A DNA stretch of 64,000 nucleotides from positions 186,001 to 250,000 of the forward strand of contig CANMLL010000004.1 in NCBI GenBank assembly GCA_947498775.1, read 5' to 3'. Below the pieces are notes generated by a model, which made no database searches, was not told where the DNA came from, and saw only the letters and a program-made list of their open reading frames with translations. Every line of letters starts with the position of its first letter. The stretch's first letter is position 1. This stretch comes from an uncultured Aquimarina sp. Its GTDB lineage: Bacteria; Bacteroidota; Bacteroidia; Flavobacteriales; Flavobacteriaceae. Positions 37,170 through 45,696 of the stretch are shown piece after piece. The position numbers and the translations under genes are program-made.

Positions 37170-39275
37170 TTAGCGTACAAAAGCATTAGGCATCCCCCCA
37201 TCTACGTTAATAGTATTGCCAGTACTTTTATCTAAGATAGCTAAAAATACAAATACTCCATTTGCTATATCTTCAGGGAGAATGATTTCATTAAGTAAAT
37301 TTCTTTTAGCATAATGAGCGGGTAGCTCCTCAACTTTTATTCCATAGGCTTTGGCACGACCTTCTGCCCATTTGCCTTCCCATATTTTGCTTCCGACAAT
37401 TACTCCATCAGGATTTACTGTATTGACTCTAATCTTATGGTCCCCCAGTTCTGCAGCTAATAATCGCGTCATGTGTTGTTGAGCAGCTTTTGCCGTTCCA
37501 TATCCCACATTATTTGGTCCCGAGACTAAGCCATTTTTACTGGCTATGTTTATAATATCCCCACCTAATCCTTGTAATTTAATAATTTCAACACCTTTCT
37601 GAACCATAAGAAATTGACCCTTTACCAAAACATTTTGCAACAAATTCCAGTCGGCTAAAGTAGTTTCTTCTAATGGCTTTGAGATCGCTAAACCGGCAGA
37701 GTGAATTATAATATCAATACCTCCAAAAGCTAAACAGCCTTTTTTGTATGCTTTTTCTATAGAATTAGGATCGGTTACATCACAAATGGCAGTTATAGCT
37801 TCATCTTTATTATAAGACGTTGAGGCATTTTTTAAAGTTTCTTCTTGCAAATCTGTAATAACCACATTAGCACCTTGGGATACCAATTTATCAGCAATAG
37901 CTTTACCAATTCCACCGACAGCTCCTGTAATGATAGCAACTTTTCTAGACAAAGGCTTTTCAGCTGGCATTCTTTTTAACTTGGCCTCTTCTAATAGCCA
38001 ATATTCGATATTAAAAGCTTCTTGTCTTGGCAGGGCTGTATATTCTGAAATAGCTTCTGCTCCTCGCATCACATTAATTGCATTCACATAAAACTCGCCG
38101 GCCACCCTTGCCGTTTGCTTATTTTTGGCAAACGTAAACATTCCTACTCCGGGATATATAATAACAACCGGGTTAGGATCACGCATAGCCGGGCTGTTAT
38201 GATGTTTACAAGTATTATAATATTCTTTGTAGTCTGCTCTATATTGTTTTAACAGCGGTTCAATTTTTGTTAGAAGCTCTTTATTGTCTGATAAATCTTC
38301 ATCAGGTTTAAGATCAAGTACTAATGGTTTGATTTTCGTTCTTAAAAAATGATCTGGGCAAGAGGTTCCCATAGGAGCTAACTTGTCCAGATCATAGCTA
38401 TTAATGTAGGTTAAGACTCTATCGTCATCGGTAAAATGACCAATCATTCTATTTGCACTCGAACATAACCCCCTAAGTATAGGGGCTAAGGTTGATGCCT
38501 GTTCTTTACGTTTGCTTGGTGGAAGAGATTGTACTTTTTGTCCTCCAAAAACATTTCCTTTTTCTTTTATTTTGTCTTCAATATAAGCCGAGGCCATTTC
38601 TATTACCTCAAGACTGTTTAGATAACATTCATGAGAGGTGTTGCCCCATGTAAATAGACCATGACTCTCAAGGATAATTCCTCTGATACCTGGATTTTTT
38701 TCTAAACATTCTTCTAGTTTTAAACCCAGGTCAAAACCTGGTCTTTGCCATGGAACCCAGCCCATAGTGTCTCCCCAAATCTCTTTGGTAATTTTTTCGC
38801 CATCTTTTGCTGCGGCAATGGCAATTAAAGCATCCGGATGTAGATGATCGATATGTTTAAAAGGCAATAATCCGTGCAAAGGGGTATCTATGGAAGGAGT
38901 TTTACTATCAAGATCATAGAGGCAATGATTAAAAAGTGCAACCATTTCATCTTCATGCTCGATACCATGATAGACTTTTTTAAGATCCTTGAGTCGTTCT
39001 GTGTATAGCCCGGCAATACCAGATCTTGTTAACGTGCCAATATCCCCACCAGATCCTTTTACCCACATTACTTCAACATCATCATTAGTCAAAGGATCTT
39101 TTTCAATGGTTTTACAACTGGTATTTCCACCACCATAATTAGTAATACGTAAATCAGCACCCAGAATGTTAGATCTATATAAAAAAAGCGCTACTTCATC
39201 ATGTTTTAGTGAAGCAGCTTTTTTGTCATCCCATAGATAATCTACATAGTTGTACTTTTTTTTGGCTATTCCCAT
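37170..39275 (-). CDS. rhaEW: Bifunctional rhamnulose-1-phosphate aldolase / short-chain dehydrogenase
   Basis: The protein has 701 residues from the ATG at 39275; the upstream ATG at 39302 adds 9 unaligned residues. Residues 1-430 are a class II aldolase: NYGGGNTSCK, WVKGSGGDIGTL, and the zinc His in HIDHLHPDALIAIAA and SHGLFTWG. Residues about 445-700 are an SDR: GAVGGIGKAIA for NAD and YGTAKAA for the catalytic Tyr/Lys. It splits L-rhamnulose-1-phosphate to DHAP and L-lactaldehyde and oxidises the latter to L-lactate. This fusion is known as RhaEW. It opens the operon. Confidence 0.9.
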   Translation of the reverse strand: MGIAKKKYNYVDYLWDDKKAASLKHDEVALFLYRSNILGADLRITNYGGGNTSCKTIEKDPLTNDDVEVMWVKGSGGDIGTLTRSGIAGLYTERLKDLKKVYHGIEHEDEMVALFNHCLYDLDSKTPSIDTPLHGLLPFKHIDHLHPDALIAIAAAKDGEKITKEIWGDTMGWVPWQRPGFDLGLKLEECLEKNPGIRGIILESHGLFTWGNTSHECYLNSLEVIEMASAYIEDKIKEKGNVFGGQKVQSLPPSKRKEQASTLAPILRGLCSSANRMIGHFTDDDRVLTYINSYDLDKLAPMGTSCPDHFLRTKIKPLVLDLKPDEDLSDNKELLTKIEPLLKQYRADYKEYYNTCKHHNSPAMRDPNPVVIIYPGVGMFTFAKNKQTARVAGEFYVNAINVMRGAEAISEYTALPRQEAFNIEYWLLEEAKLKRMPAEKPLSRKVAIITGAVGGIGKAIADKLVSQGANVVITDLQEETLKNASTSYNKDEAITAICDVTDPNSIEKAYKKGCLAFGGIDIIIHSAGLAISKPLEETTLADWNLLQNVLVKGQFLMVQKGVEIIKLQGLGGDIINIASKNGLVSGPNNVGYGTAKAAQQHMTRLLAAELGDHKIRVNTVNPDGVIVGSKIWEGKWAEGRAKAYGIKVEELPAHYAKRNLLNEIILPEDIANGVFVFLAILDKSTGNTINVDGGMPNAFVR

Positions 39276-39355
39276 AGTAAACGGGGGTTTTAAAGTTGGC
39301 ATTTATTTTCTAAATTTTTACTCGAAAATAGAATTAGCACTAATATTCTGCATCC

Positions 39356-39386
39356 TGTAGTATACTGCATAACCGAACATTTGTTC
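39356..39386. promoter_or_regulatory. Candidate operators in the rhamnose divergent promoter region
   Basis: Two short inverted repeats occur between the rhamnose operon and the GntR gene: TGTAGTATACTGCA (39356-39369, one mismatch) and GAACATTTGTTC (39375-39386). GntR regulators bind such dyads. Either could be the site; neither is verified. Confidence 0.4.
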
Positions 39387-39494
39387 TGAATACTTCGATA
39401 ATTTAGATAAAAAATGATTAAATAATTAATAATGTTGTTTAATTTTTGTTTATTTTTCAACGCGACACGTATAATTTTACCCCTACTAAAACAA

Positions 39495-40541
39495 ATGGAT
39501 CTTATAGTAAACATAAGGATAGATCATGAATCCAGAAAACCCAAGTATAAACAGATTGTAGACTCAATTATAGACGATATCTCTAGAGGAAATCTGAATG
39601 TTGGACAGAAAATCCCATCTATCAACGAGATAAGTGAAGAGTTCTATTTGTCTAGGGATACTGTAGAGAAAGCTTACAACCTTCTTAAAGAGCGTAAAAT
39701 AATAGAGTCGGTAAAAGGAAAAGGATTTTATGTGGCTAAAACAGATCTGATAAACAAGGTTAATATTCTTTTCTTGATTAATAAGCTGAGTTCCTATAAA
39801 ATGACAATCTATAATGCATTCCTAAATGCTATTGGCACCAATGCTCATCTGGATCTTCATATTTATCATTGTGATGAAACGTTGTTCTTAAAGCTGATGG
39901 AACGATATAAAGGTCATTATGACTATTACGTAATTATGTCTCATTTCAAAAATGAACAACTCCAATATGTGGGGTATACCGATAAGGTTTTGAAAGCGAT
40001 CGAAGAAATACCTGATTATAAACTTATTCTTTTAGATAATAAGATTGATTTTTTAAAGAAAGATACCGTTCAAGTTTACCAGGATTTTGAAGAGGACATA
40101 ATTGATGCCTTAAAGGAAGGGATTGAGAAATTAAAAAAATATAAAAAACTTATTCTAGTCTATCCCGATAAATCTGTGTATCCATATCCCAGAGAAATCT
40201 TACACGGTTTCAGAAAGTTTTGTGTTGCTCATTCTTTTGATTTTGAAATTTTGGATGATATTTACGAGGGTATGGAGCTTAGAGCAGGGGATACCTTTAT
40301 TACTATCAAAGAGACTGATCTGGTTGACCTGGTTAAACAAGTTAGAGACAGTTCGTTGACACTTGGGAAGGATATTGGCATTATTTCATACAATGATACA
40401 CCATTAAAAGAACTACTTGGAATTACGGTAATTGGAACAGATTTCAAAAAGATGGGCGAAACTACAGCACAGCTTATTCTTGAAAACCGTAAAGAACAGA
40501 TTAAAAATGATTTTGGATTTATTGATCGCAAGTCGATGTAG
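39495..40541 (+). CDS. GntR family regulator with LacI-like sugar-binding domain
   Basis: The ATG at 39495 gives 348 residues. The ATG at 39432 would add a hydrophobic segment not typical for GntR. The winged helix covers residues 5-75 (KYKQIVDSIIDDISRGNLNV, FYLSRDTVEKAYNLLKERK). Residues about 85-345 are a periplasmic-binding-protein-like effector domain ending in DIGIISYNDTPLKELL. It is divergent from the rhamnose operon, so it probably represses it and responds to L-rhamnose or an intermediate. Confidence 0.85.
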   Translation: MDLIVNIRIDHESRKPKYKQIVDSIIDDISRGNLNVGQKIPSINEISEEFYLSRDTVEKAYNLLKERKIIESVKGKGFYVAKTDLINKVNILFLINKLSSYKMTIYNAFLNAIGTNAHLDLHIYHCDETLFLKLMERYKGHYDYYVIMSHFKNEQLQYVGYTDKVLKAIEEIPDYKLILLDNKIDFLKKDTVQVYQDFEEDIIDALKEGIEKLKKYKKLILVYPDKSVYPYPREILHGFRKFCVAHSFDFEILDDIYEGMELRAGDTFITIKETDLVDLVKQVRDSSLTLGKDIGIISYNDTPLKELLGITVIGTDFKKMGETTAQLILENRKEQIKNDFGFIDRKSM

Positions 40542-40594
40542 ATACTTTTCTTTAGCGTATCATTAACAAAAAACATGATAGTGCAGGGTAACTA

Positions 40595-40602
40595 TATGTT
40601 TG
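40595..40602 (+). promoter_or_regulatory. -7 promoter box before the first decayed precursor
   Basis: TATGTTTG matches TAnnTTTG 43 bp before the ATG at 40646. It would drive the precursor relic. Confidence 0.4.
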
Positions 40603-40645
40603 ATTATAAATAATTTAAAAGTATTAATCAACAACATATATTATC

Positions 40646-40898
40646 ATGAAAAAATTCATCTAAAAAAGTTAGAACTGCAAAGTAATGAAATCCTTCAAAA
40701 TAATCAATTGAAATCTATTTTTGGGGTTACACACCGGCAAGTTATTACACTTCAGGTTGTTCTCAAAACTAATGTTTTTCTGATGCTGATTCTGATTTCA
40801 ATGTTATTATAAACGGTGTTATTACACCCACTTCCTGTGTTACTCGATCTTGTTTAACTTCACAGAACCAGCTCTCCACCTGGAAACAATGTATTTAA
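40646..40898 (+). pseudogene. Decayed GG-leader peptide precursor (copy 1)
   Basis: ATGAAAAAATTC begins a leader that after a 1-nt deletion reads LKKLELQSNEILQNNQLKSI, ending FG at the double-Gly site. The core then continues one frame over as GYTPASYYTSGCSQN, a TAA in place of Gln, and NGVITPTSCVTRSCLTSQ ending WKQCI. At least two frameshifts and one nonsense change kill it. It is a paralogue of the relic at 42756. Confidence 0.7.
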
Positions 40899-41028
40899 AA
40901 GTAGGTTATTTCCCTTTATTTACGTAGGCTCAGAATTCAGGTTCTGACATTATGTTGTGCGCAAAATTGATTTTGTTTAATCGATACATATGTTTTGTGA
41001 ACAAGTTCTAAACTTTAGTTATCAGAAT

Positions 41029-41107
41029 GTTAACTGTGGTTTTACAGTATTACAAGTAATAATGAATTTAGGTACATTTATAACATTCAAAGAAAGATAA
41101 ATCTTGA
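41029..41107 (+). repeat. Copy of the VKOR-gene upstream region (partner at 43084-43160)
   Basis: GTTAACT..GGT.TTAC..TATTACAAGTAA and AATTT.GGTA.ATTT, ending in AGAAAGA, occur here and again just before the VKOR fusion gene at 43180. With the precursor relics on the left and a VKOR 5' fragment on the right, this shows that a precursor-promoter-VKOR unit was duplicated. Confidence 0.7.
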
Positions 41108-41126
41108 TCCAAAGTTTTGGGATATT

Positions 41127-42054
41127 GAAGTGATTTAAACTTTTTTTGAATTAAAAGAAAGGGTTGCGGATATTTGTGTTGCAAGACATAAATAATTTCA
41201 AAACAACCCTTTATGTACAAAGTACTAGACAAAGATATGATAGAAAATGAGATTGTGTCATATATTCCGAAAACATATCGAGGATTTCCTCCAAGAGTTC
41301 CTTTGCACGAGATTGTGAACGCTATACTTTACAAGCTCAAGACAGGTGTCCAATGGGATCAGTTACCGGTAAAAGCTCTTTTCGAAAAAGCTGCTTTAAG
41401 CTGGCAATCGGTCTATTATCATTACCGAAAATGGTGCAAGATCGGTTTTTGGAGGGACTGTTGGATAAAGCTCCTCAATAGGTACAAGGCCAAACTCGAC
41501 CTTTCTAGTGTTGATTTGGATGGAAGTCATACTCCTGCCAAACGTGGTGGGGAGCAGGTCGAATATCAAGGTAGGAAGAAAGCGAAAACGACCAATTCCC
41601 TTTATCTGACTGATAGGCAGGGATTGCCCTTGGCTATGTCAGAGCCCGTGGCGGGCAACCATAACGATCTTTACGATATAGAGGTGCAGTTCGAGGTGGT
41701 TACTGGTACGCTTGAAGAAGCCGAAATATCAGTTGAGGTACTGTTTTTGAATGCCGATGCTGGATTCGATTCAAAGATCTTCCGGGAATCGTGCAATAAA
41801 AAGGATATTAATGCCAACGTTTGCTTTAATAAGCGCAAGGGAAATAAGGATAGGGACGAATATTTTGACAAGGAACTTTACGACGAAAGATATGCGGTGG
41901 AACGCACCAATGCGTGGATGGACAGCTAACGTAAGTTACTCAATAGATTCGATACAACTAACGAGAGCTGGAAGGGATTCAACTATCTAGCCTTCATTGT
42001 TATAGCCCTCAAAAAATTTAAAAAGAAAAATAAGAAAAAAGTTTAAATGACTTC
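41127..42054 (+). mobile_element. IS5-family insertion sequence (defective)
   Basis: Terminal inverted repeats GAAGTGATTTAAACTTTTTT (left) and GAAGTCATTTAAACTTTTTT (right, reverse complement) differ at one base. They enclose a single DDE transposase gene in about 930 bp. The element separates the duplicated VKOR promoter region from the VKOR start fragment at 42055. A target duplication is not clear. Confidence 0.75.
41213..42046 (+). pseudogene. IS5-family DDE transposase with internal stop
   Basis: This is a 277-codon gene with an in-frame TAA at 41927-41929 that replaces a Tyr codon in AWMDS-Y-RKLLNRFDT. The catalytic motifs seen are DLDGSH (first Asp), LNADAGFDS (second Asp) and the C-terminal Y(2)R(3)E-like region YAVERTNAWMD. 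The last 39 codons (FDTTNESWKGFNYLAFIVIA) remain open. It is probably inactive unless the stop is read through. Confidence 0.82.
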
Positions 42055-42120
42055 ATGCTCTCAAAACTACTACATACCATGGAAAATGCAATTTTATTAA
42101 CAACTCATAGGACAGTATAG
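42055..42120 (+). pseudogene. 5' fragment of a second VKOR-fusion gene
   Basis: MLSKLLHTMENAILLTTHR, then an in-frame stop, parallels MLLKPSLTKENVVLSTYRL at the start of the intact gene at 43180. The DNA is also alike (ATGCTCTCAAAA vs ATGCTCTTAAAA; GGAAAATG shared). The rest is missing, cut off by the IS200-like element that follows. Confidence 0.65.
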
Positions 42121-42162
42121 GAAATTTATCTTTTTGAAAATGAGTACTTTAATCTAAAGAAT

Positions 42163-42728
42163 TCCTCGAGGCTCTGGTTCGGGGTTTTGCGGAAAGTTTG
42201 AAAACCTTAGGTTTTCATTACGCTTTGAAAAAGCGTATTTTCGGATAATGAGTGAACACATAATAAAGAGACATAATAAGACATTGTTGTTGTATCATTT
42301 GGTTTTTCCTTTGAAATATGGGAAATCCGTTATAACAAAGGATATTGGAGAATGTCTAAAGCAGATTTGTTTGGAAATTTCGGAGCGTTATGAGATTCAT
42401 TTTCTTGAGATTGGGTATGAATCAAATCAGGTTCACTTTTTGATTCAAAGTGTTCCAAGTTCTTCTGTTTCTAAAATGATTAGTATGTTAAAGAGTATTA
42501 CTGCGAAGCAATTATTTCAAAGATTTCCAGAGATTAAGGCAAAACTTTGGGGAGGTAAGTTTTGGACTAGTGGGTTTTATGCAAATACAGTTGGACAGTA
42601 TTCAAATGAGGAAGTAATCCGAGCATATGTGAAAAACCAAGGAATGGAGAAAGAATATAAAAAAGTACATTCAGATCAACTAACATTGTTTTGATACCTC
42701 GACGGCTCTGCCTCGGGGTAGTTCATTA
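42163..42728 (+). mobile_element. IS200/IS605-family (Y1 transposase) element
   Basis: One tnpA gene is flanked by hairpins rather than inverted repeats. The left hairpins are AAAACCT-AGGTTTT and CGCTTT-AAAGCG (42201-42235). The right hairpin is CCTCGA-c-GGC tct GCC-TCGGGG (42697-42717) with the bulged base typical of the right end. The right flank GGGTAGTTCATTAA is shared with the element ending at 63566. Confidence 0.7.
42248..42694 (+). CDS. tnpA: IS200/IS605 family Y1 transposase
   Basis: The protein has 148 residues and is intact. The HUH motif lies in NQVHFLIQSVP (His-x-His replaced by VHF, as in many flavobacterial copies). The catalytic Tyr is in GFYANTVGQYSNEEVIRAYV. TSKMISMLKSITAKQLF and LWGGKFWTSGFY are typical. 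It acts on single-stranded ends by peel-and-paste transposition. A second, disrupted copy lies at 61742-63530. Confidence 0.88.
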   Translation: MSEHIIKRHNKTLLLYHLVFPLKYGKSVITKDIGECLKQICLEISERYEIHFLEIGYESNQVHFLIQSVPSSSVSKMISMLKSITAKQLFQRFPEIKAKLWGGKFWTSGFYANTVGQYSNEEVIRAYVKNQGMEKEYKKVHSDQLTLF

Positions 42729-42755
42729 ATAGAAACTTCTTAAAATCTTTCAATA

Positions 42756-43018
42756 ATGAAAAAACTTAATTTAAAAAAATTGGAATTAGAAAATGATGAG
42801 ATGATTCAAAGAGATCGCTTAAGACGTATATATGGCGGGTTATGTGCCTGGTTGATATGGTACCAGTGGTTGTCCTACAAATCAATGTAATACAGATTTA
42901 GATTGTAACTTTAGTATTATAGTAGATGGTGTTATTACCCCTACCAGTTGTTATACCCTTACCCTGTGTAACTTCTCAGGGACAAAGTACTACTTATAGA
43001 AAATGTACTGCTTTTTAA
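42756..43018 (+). pseudogene. Decayed GG-leader peptide precursor (copy 2)
   Basis: The leader is intact: MKKLNLKKLELENDEMIQRD then RLRRIYGG. The frame then shifts and would end at 42890 after only 16 more residues. In other frames the core reads GYVPG, stop, YGTSGCPTNQCNTDLDC, DGVITPTSCYTLTLC and TSQGQSTTYRKC, matching copy 1 at 40646. It may still make a 44-residue product, but the Cys-rich core is lost. Confidence 0.65.
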
Positions 43019-43179
43019 ATAGTTTTTTGTTTTGGGAAGAAGTAAGTAATATAAAAGGTTATAAAATTTTATCCCTTAAAAAAGTTAACTACGGTATTAC
43101 CATATTACAAGTAAGAAACAATTTTGGTATATTTTATAGTACCAGAGAAAGAAAAACTTAACTTAACCTTTTTTAGCTT

Positions 43180-44790
43180 ATGCTCTTAAAACCTTCGCTT
43201 ACTAAGGAAAATGTAGTGTTATCCACCTATAGATTAACCAAAATGTTACGGGCCAAAGTAACATTGGGCTATATAAAGGATAAAATACTATCTCATCCTG
43301 ACTATAAAAGTATGCTTGCCATGTCTGATACTTTACAAAGTTGCAATATAGCTACGCTTTCAGGCAAAATAGATCAGCATAAATTGAAAACGATTCCGGG
43401 ATCATTTATTACGCAAAGAGCTGGTAAAGGCTGGGAAAACTTTGTAGTGGTTACAGATATTTCGGATACAACAATTGGATATTATAATGCTAAAGATCAA
43501 TACGTTAAAATGCCTTTTGATCAGTTTGTTGTAGATTGGACAGGAGCATGTTTATTTGCAGAAACCAATGAATCCTCGGGCGAAGAAGGGTATACAAAGA
43601 AAAGGATTGCAAGTAATACCCTAAACATTGGTACAGGTGTTCTGTTACTCTGCCTTTTGGGCTGGATAGGAATATCGTTTTATAAGCAAATAAATATAGA
43701 ACCAGCATCTCAACTACTTCTGGCAACCTATTTTATGATCAAGGTATTGGGGGTTGTGGCTAGTGGTTTATTACTATGGTATGAAATAGATAAACATAAT
43801 CCTGTCTTACAAAAAATATGTTCAGGGGGTAAAAAGGTTAATTGTGATGCGGTACTAAATTCTAAACAGGCGACTTTCTTGTACAATACCTTTAGCTGGA
43901 GTGAGATAGGTTTTGCTTATTTTTTTGGCACATCGGTATTCTTGCTTCTACAAGGATTTTCTTCCGGTGCTTTGACAATAACTGGTTGGGTAAGTCTGCT
44001 CTCGATTCCTATTATAATATCTTCTTTTATATATCAAGGTGTCATTCTAAAACAGTGGTGTAAGTTATGTATCGCTATACAAGGCGCTTTAGCAGTTGAG
44101 ATTGTTCTCATATTTTTTACCAACTGGTATACCGGGTCTTTAGATTTTATGCTATTACCCTCTTTCATTGCACTATTAGTATTACCTATTCTTAGTTGGA
44201 AATTATTAAAACCAATATTAGAACGTAGTAAAGAAAGCAATTTTTATAAAAGAAACTTTTTACAGTTAAAGAATAACTTAGATGTATTTACAGGTCTCTT
44301 GCATAAATCCAGAAAAATACAATATCCTACAGATGGTATGGGTATCATTTTTAATAGTGAAAATGCAAAGTATGCTGTAATCAAAGTCTGCAATCCGTAT
44401 TGTGGTCCCTGTGCAGATGCTCATCCTATATTAGAGGAATTGGTAGAAAAAGAAGTGATCAATTTACAAATACTATTTACTGCTTCAACCGATCCCAAAG
44501 ATTATAAAGCAAAACCAGTACGTCATTTTTTAGCGGTTGATAACCAGGGAGATAAACAGCAGACACAACATGCATTGGATGATTGGTATCTGGCAGAAAA
44601 AAAAGACTATGAAACCTTTGCTAGTAAATATCCCATGAATGGTGAGTTAGAAGAACAAATGGAAAAAATAAAAGTTATGAGAACCTGGTGTGATAAAGAA
44701 AAAATTACCCATACGCCAACTATCTTTATTAATGGATATGAATTGCCAAGCGAGTATAAGATAGAAGACTTAAAAGATATATTGATATAG
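43180..44790 (+). CDS. C39-like / vitamin K epoxide reductase / thioredoxin fusion protein
   Basis: The protein has 536 residues. Residues about 10-130 resemble a C39 peptidase fold without its catalytic Cys, as often seen in this fusion. About 145-315 form a VKOR domain of membrane helices with CSGGKKVNCDAVLNS and the redox pair WCKLC (Cys294/Cys297). About 345-536 form a thioredoxin/DsbA-like domain with NPYCGPC (Cys408/Cys411) and a cis-Pro THTPTIF. It should oxidise Cys pairs of secreted peptides. It precedes three Cys-rich precursors, so it probably makes their disulfides. Confidence 0.88.
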   Translation: MLLKPSLTKENVVLSTYRLTKMLRAKVTLGYIKDKILSHPDYKSMLAMSDTLQSCNIATLSGKIDQHKLKTIPGSFITQRAGKGWENFVVVTDISDTTIGYYNAKDQYVKMPFDQFVVDWTGACLFAETNESSGEEGYTKKRIASNTLNIGTGVLLLCLLGWIGISFYKQINIEPASQLLLATYFMIKVLGVVASGLLLWYEIDKHNPVLQKICSGGKKVNCDAVLNSKQATFLYNTFSWSEIGFAYFFGTSVFLLLQGFSSGALTITGWVSLLSIPIIISSFIYQGVILKQWCKLCIAIQGALAVEIVLIFFTNWYTGSLDFMLLPSFIALLVLPILSWKLLKPILERSKESNFYKRNFLQLKNNLDVFTGLLHKSRKIQYPTDGMGIIFNSENAKYAVIKVCNPYCGPCADAHPILEELVEKEVINLQILFTASTDPKDYKAKPVRHFLAVDNQGDKQQTQHALDDWYLAEKKDYETFASKYPMNGELEEQMEKIKVMRTWCDKEKITHTPTIFINGYELPSEYKIEDLKDILI

Positions 44791-44815
44791 ATTTAAAAAT
44801 ATTTTCATGAAGAGT

Positions 44816-44875
44816 AGACATATGCCTTGAGTGTCTTTAAAGGTTCAGGGAAAGTAACTCTTAAAATTAAGTATT
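44816..44875 (+). promoter_or_regulatory. Conserved precursor 5' leader element, copy 1
   Basis: AGACATATGCCTTGAGTGTC, TTTAAAGGTTCAGGGAA, then TAACTCTTAAAATTAAGTATT directly before the ATG. The copies at 45636 and 47779 share this order. CCTTGA can pair with TCAGGG, and AGACA with TGTCT. It could be a promoter plus mRNA hairpin. It marks active precursors only. Confidence 0.6.
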
Positions 44876-45118
44876 ATGAAAAAATTAAAATTAAAATTAA
44901 AAAACCTGGAATTGACGGATCAGGAAATGATTCGAAAAAAACAACTTAGATCTGTATTTGGAGGAGGTTATGATGATACATGCTTCTTTTTTTGTATGAT
45001 AGACGGAATACAAGTCCCTCATTCTTGTGGTGGACATGCTTCATTTGAATGTGACCATTATAAAGGCTGTTTAGGTGGTTATCAGTGTCCTGAGCAACCC
45101 TTACCATTTCCTACTTAA
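44876..45118 (+). CDS. GG-leader, Cys-rich peptide precursor A
   Basis: The protein has 80 residues. The leader is MKKLKLKLKNLELTDQEMIR, then KKQLRSVFGG. Cleavage after Gly30 is predicted, giving a core of about 50 residues with six Cys (TCFFFC, SCGG, ECDHYKGC, YQC). The leader closely matches the precursors at 45697 and 47844 while the core differs. It should be exported by the C39 ABC transporter at 48218 and folded by the VKOR and TlpA enzymes. The bioactivity is unknown. Confidence 0.82.
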   Translation: MKKLKLKLKNLELTDQEMIRKKQLRSVFGGGYDDTCFFFCMIDGIQVPHSCGGHASFECDHYKGCLGGYQCPEQPLPFPT

Positions 45119-45128
45119 TTATCCCGAG

Positions 45129-45158
45129 GGATGCTATTACTTCTATATAATAGTATCC
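45129..45158 (+). terminator. Terminator after precursor A
   Basis: GGATGCTATTA and TAATAGTATCC pair (one G-T) across CTTCTATA, followed by TTTCTTTTA. Confidence 0.55.
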
Positions 45159-45195
45159 TTTCTTTTATAGAATTAAAAATACTTCATAAAAGTAA

Positions 45196-45594
45196 ACTCT
45201 CAGATTTTTTAATGATAGGGAATATTTGTTATTGGATTTGTGGGGTACGTGGAGTGGTCCTTGTATTAGGCAGTTTCCCAAGCTTAAAGAACTATATTTT
45301 AATTATAGTCGAGAAGATTTGGAGATAATAGGTATCTCTACTGATCAAGCTATAAATATTCCTAAATGGAAAAATGTTATTAAGAACCAACAAATTATTT
45401 GGAAACACTTTTTAGATGAGGATCATTTAGAATCTGCAGTACTAGGTATTAATAAGTTTCCAACTAATTTTCTTTTAAATAGGGAGGGAATAATTCTCGA
45501 AAAAGGATATCTCCTTAGATGCATTAGAAAAGATTTTAAGTTCTGATTCTTTGATAGTGGAGAACCAGGAAAAAACCAGGTAATAAATGAATAA
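45196..45594 (+). pseudogene. Degraded TlpA-like thioredoxin gene
   Basis: The frame reads TLRFFNDREYLLLDLWGTWS, then GPCIRQFPKLKELY, a TlpA-type redox domain. The first active-site Cys is Ser (WSGPC), there are stops upstream of 45196, and there is no start or N-terminal lipoprotein part. A frameshift near 45505 moves the end into ISLDALEKILSSDSL. It is a 3' remnant of a gene like that at 46303-47595. It sits between precursors A and B. Confidence 0.75.
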
Positions 45595-45635
45595 GTCCAA
45601 ATGTAATTACTTTTTAGGAATTGTAATTTTTTTAT

Positions 45636-45696
45636 AGACATATACCTTGAGTGTCTTTAAAGGTTCAGGGAATTAATACTTTTAAAACTTGAAATT
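45636..45696 (+). promoter_or_regulatory. Conserved precursor 5' leader element, copy 2
   Basis: AGACATATACCTTGAGTGTC, then TTTAAAGGTTCAGGGAA, is identical to copy 1 in 35 of 36 bases. It then diverges to TTAATACTTTTAAAACTTGA before the ATG at 45697. Confidence 0.65.

Noticed and set aside
40600..40812. A 70-codon ORF (MIINNLKVLINNIYYHEK...).
   Set aside because: Only its middle is real (KKLELQSNEILQNNQLKSI leader). The start is out of register with the conserved ATGAAAAAA, so it is part of the frameshifted relic, not a gene.
45131..45328. A 65-codon ORF (MLLLLYNSILSFIELK...).
   Set aside because: It starts inside the terminator region after precursor A and crosses the TlpA remnant in the wrong frame. 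The remnant frame has the WGTWSGPC match.
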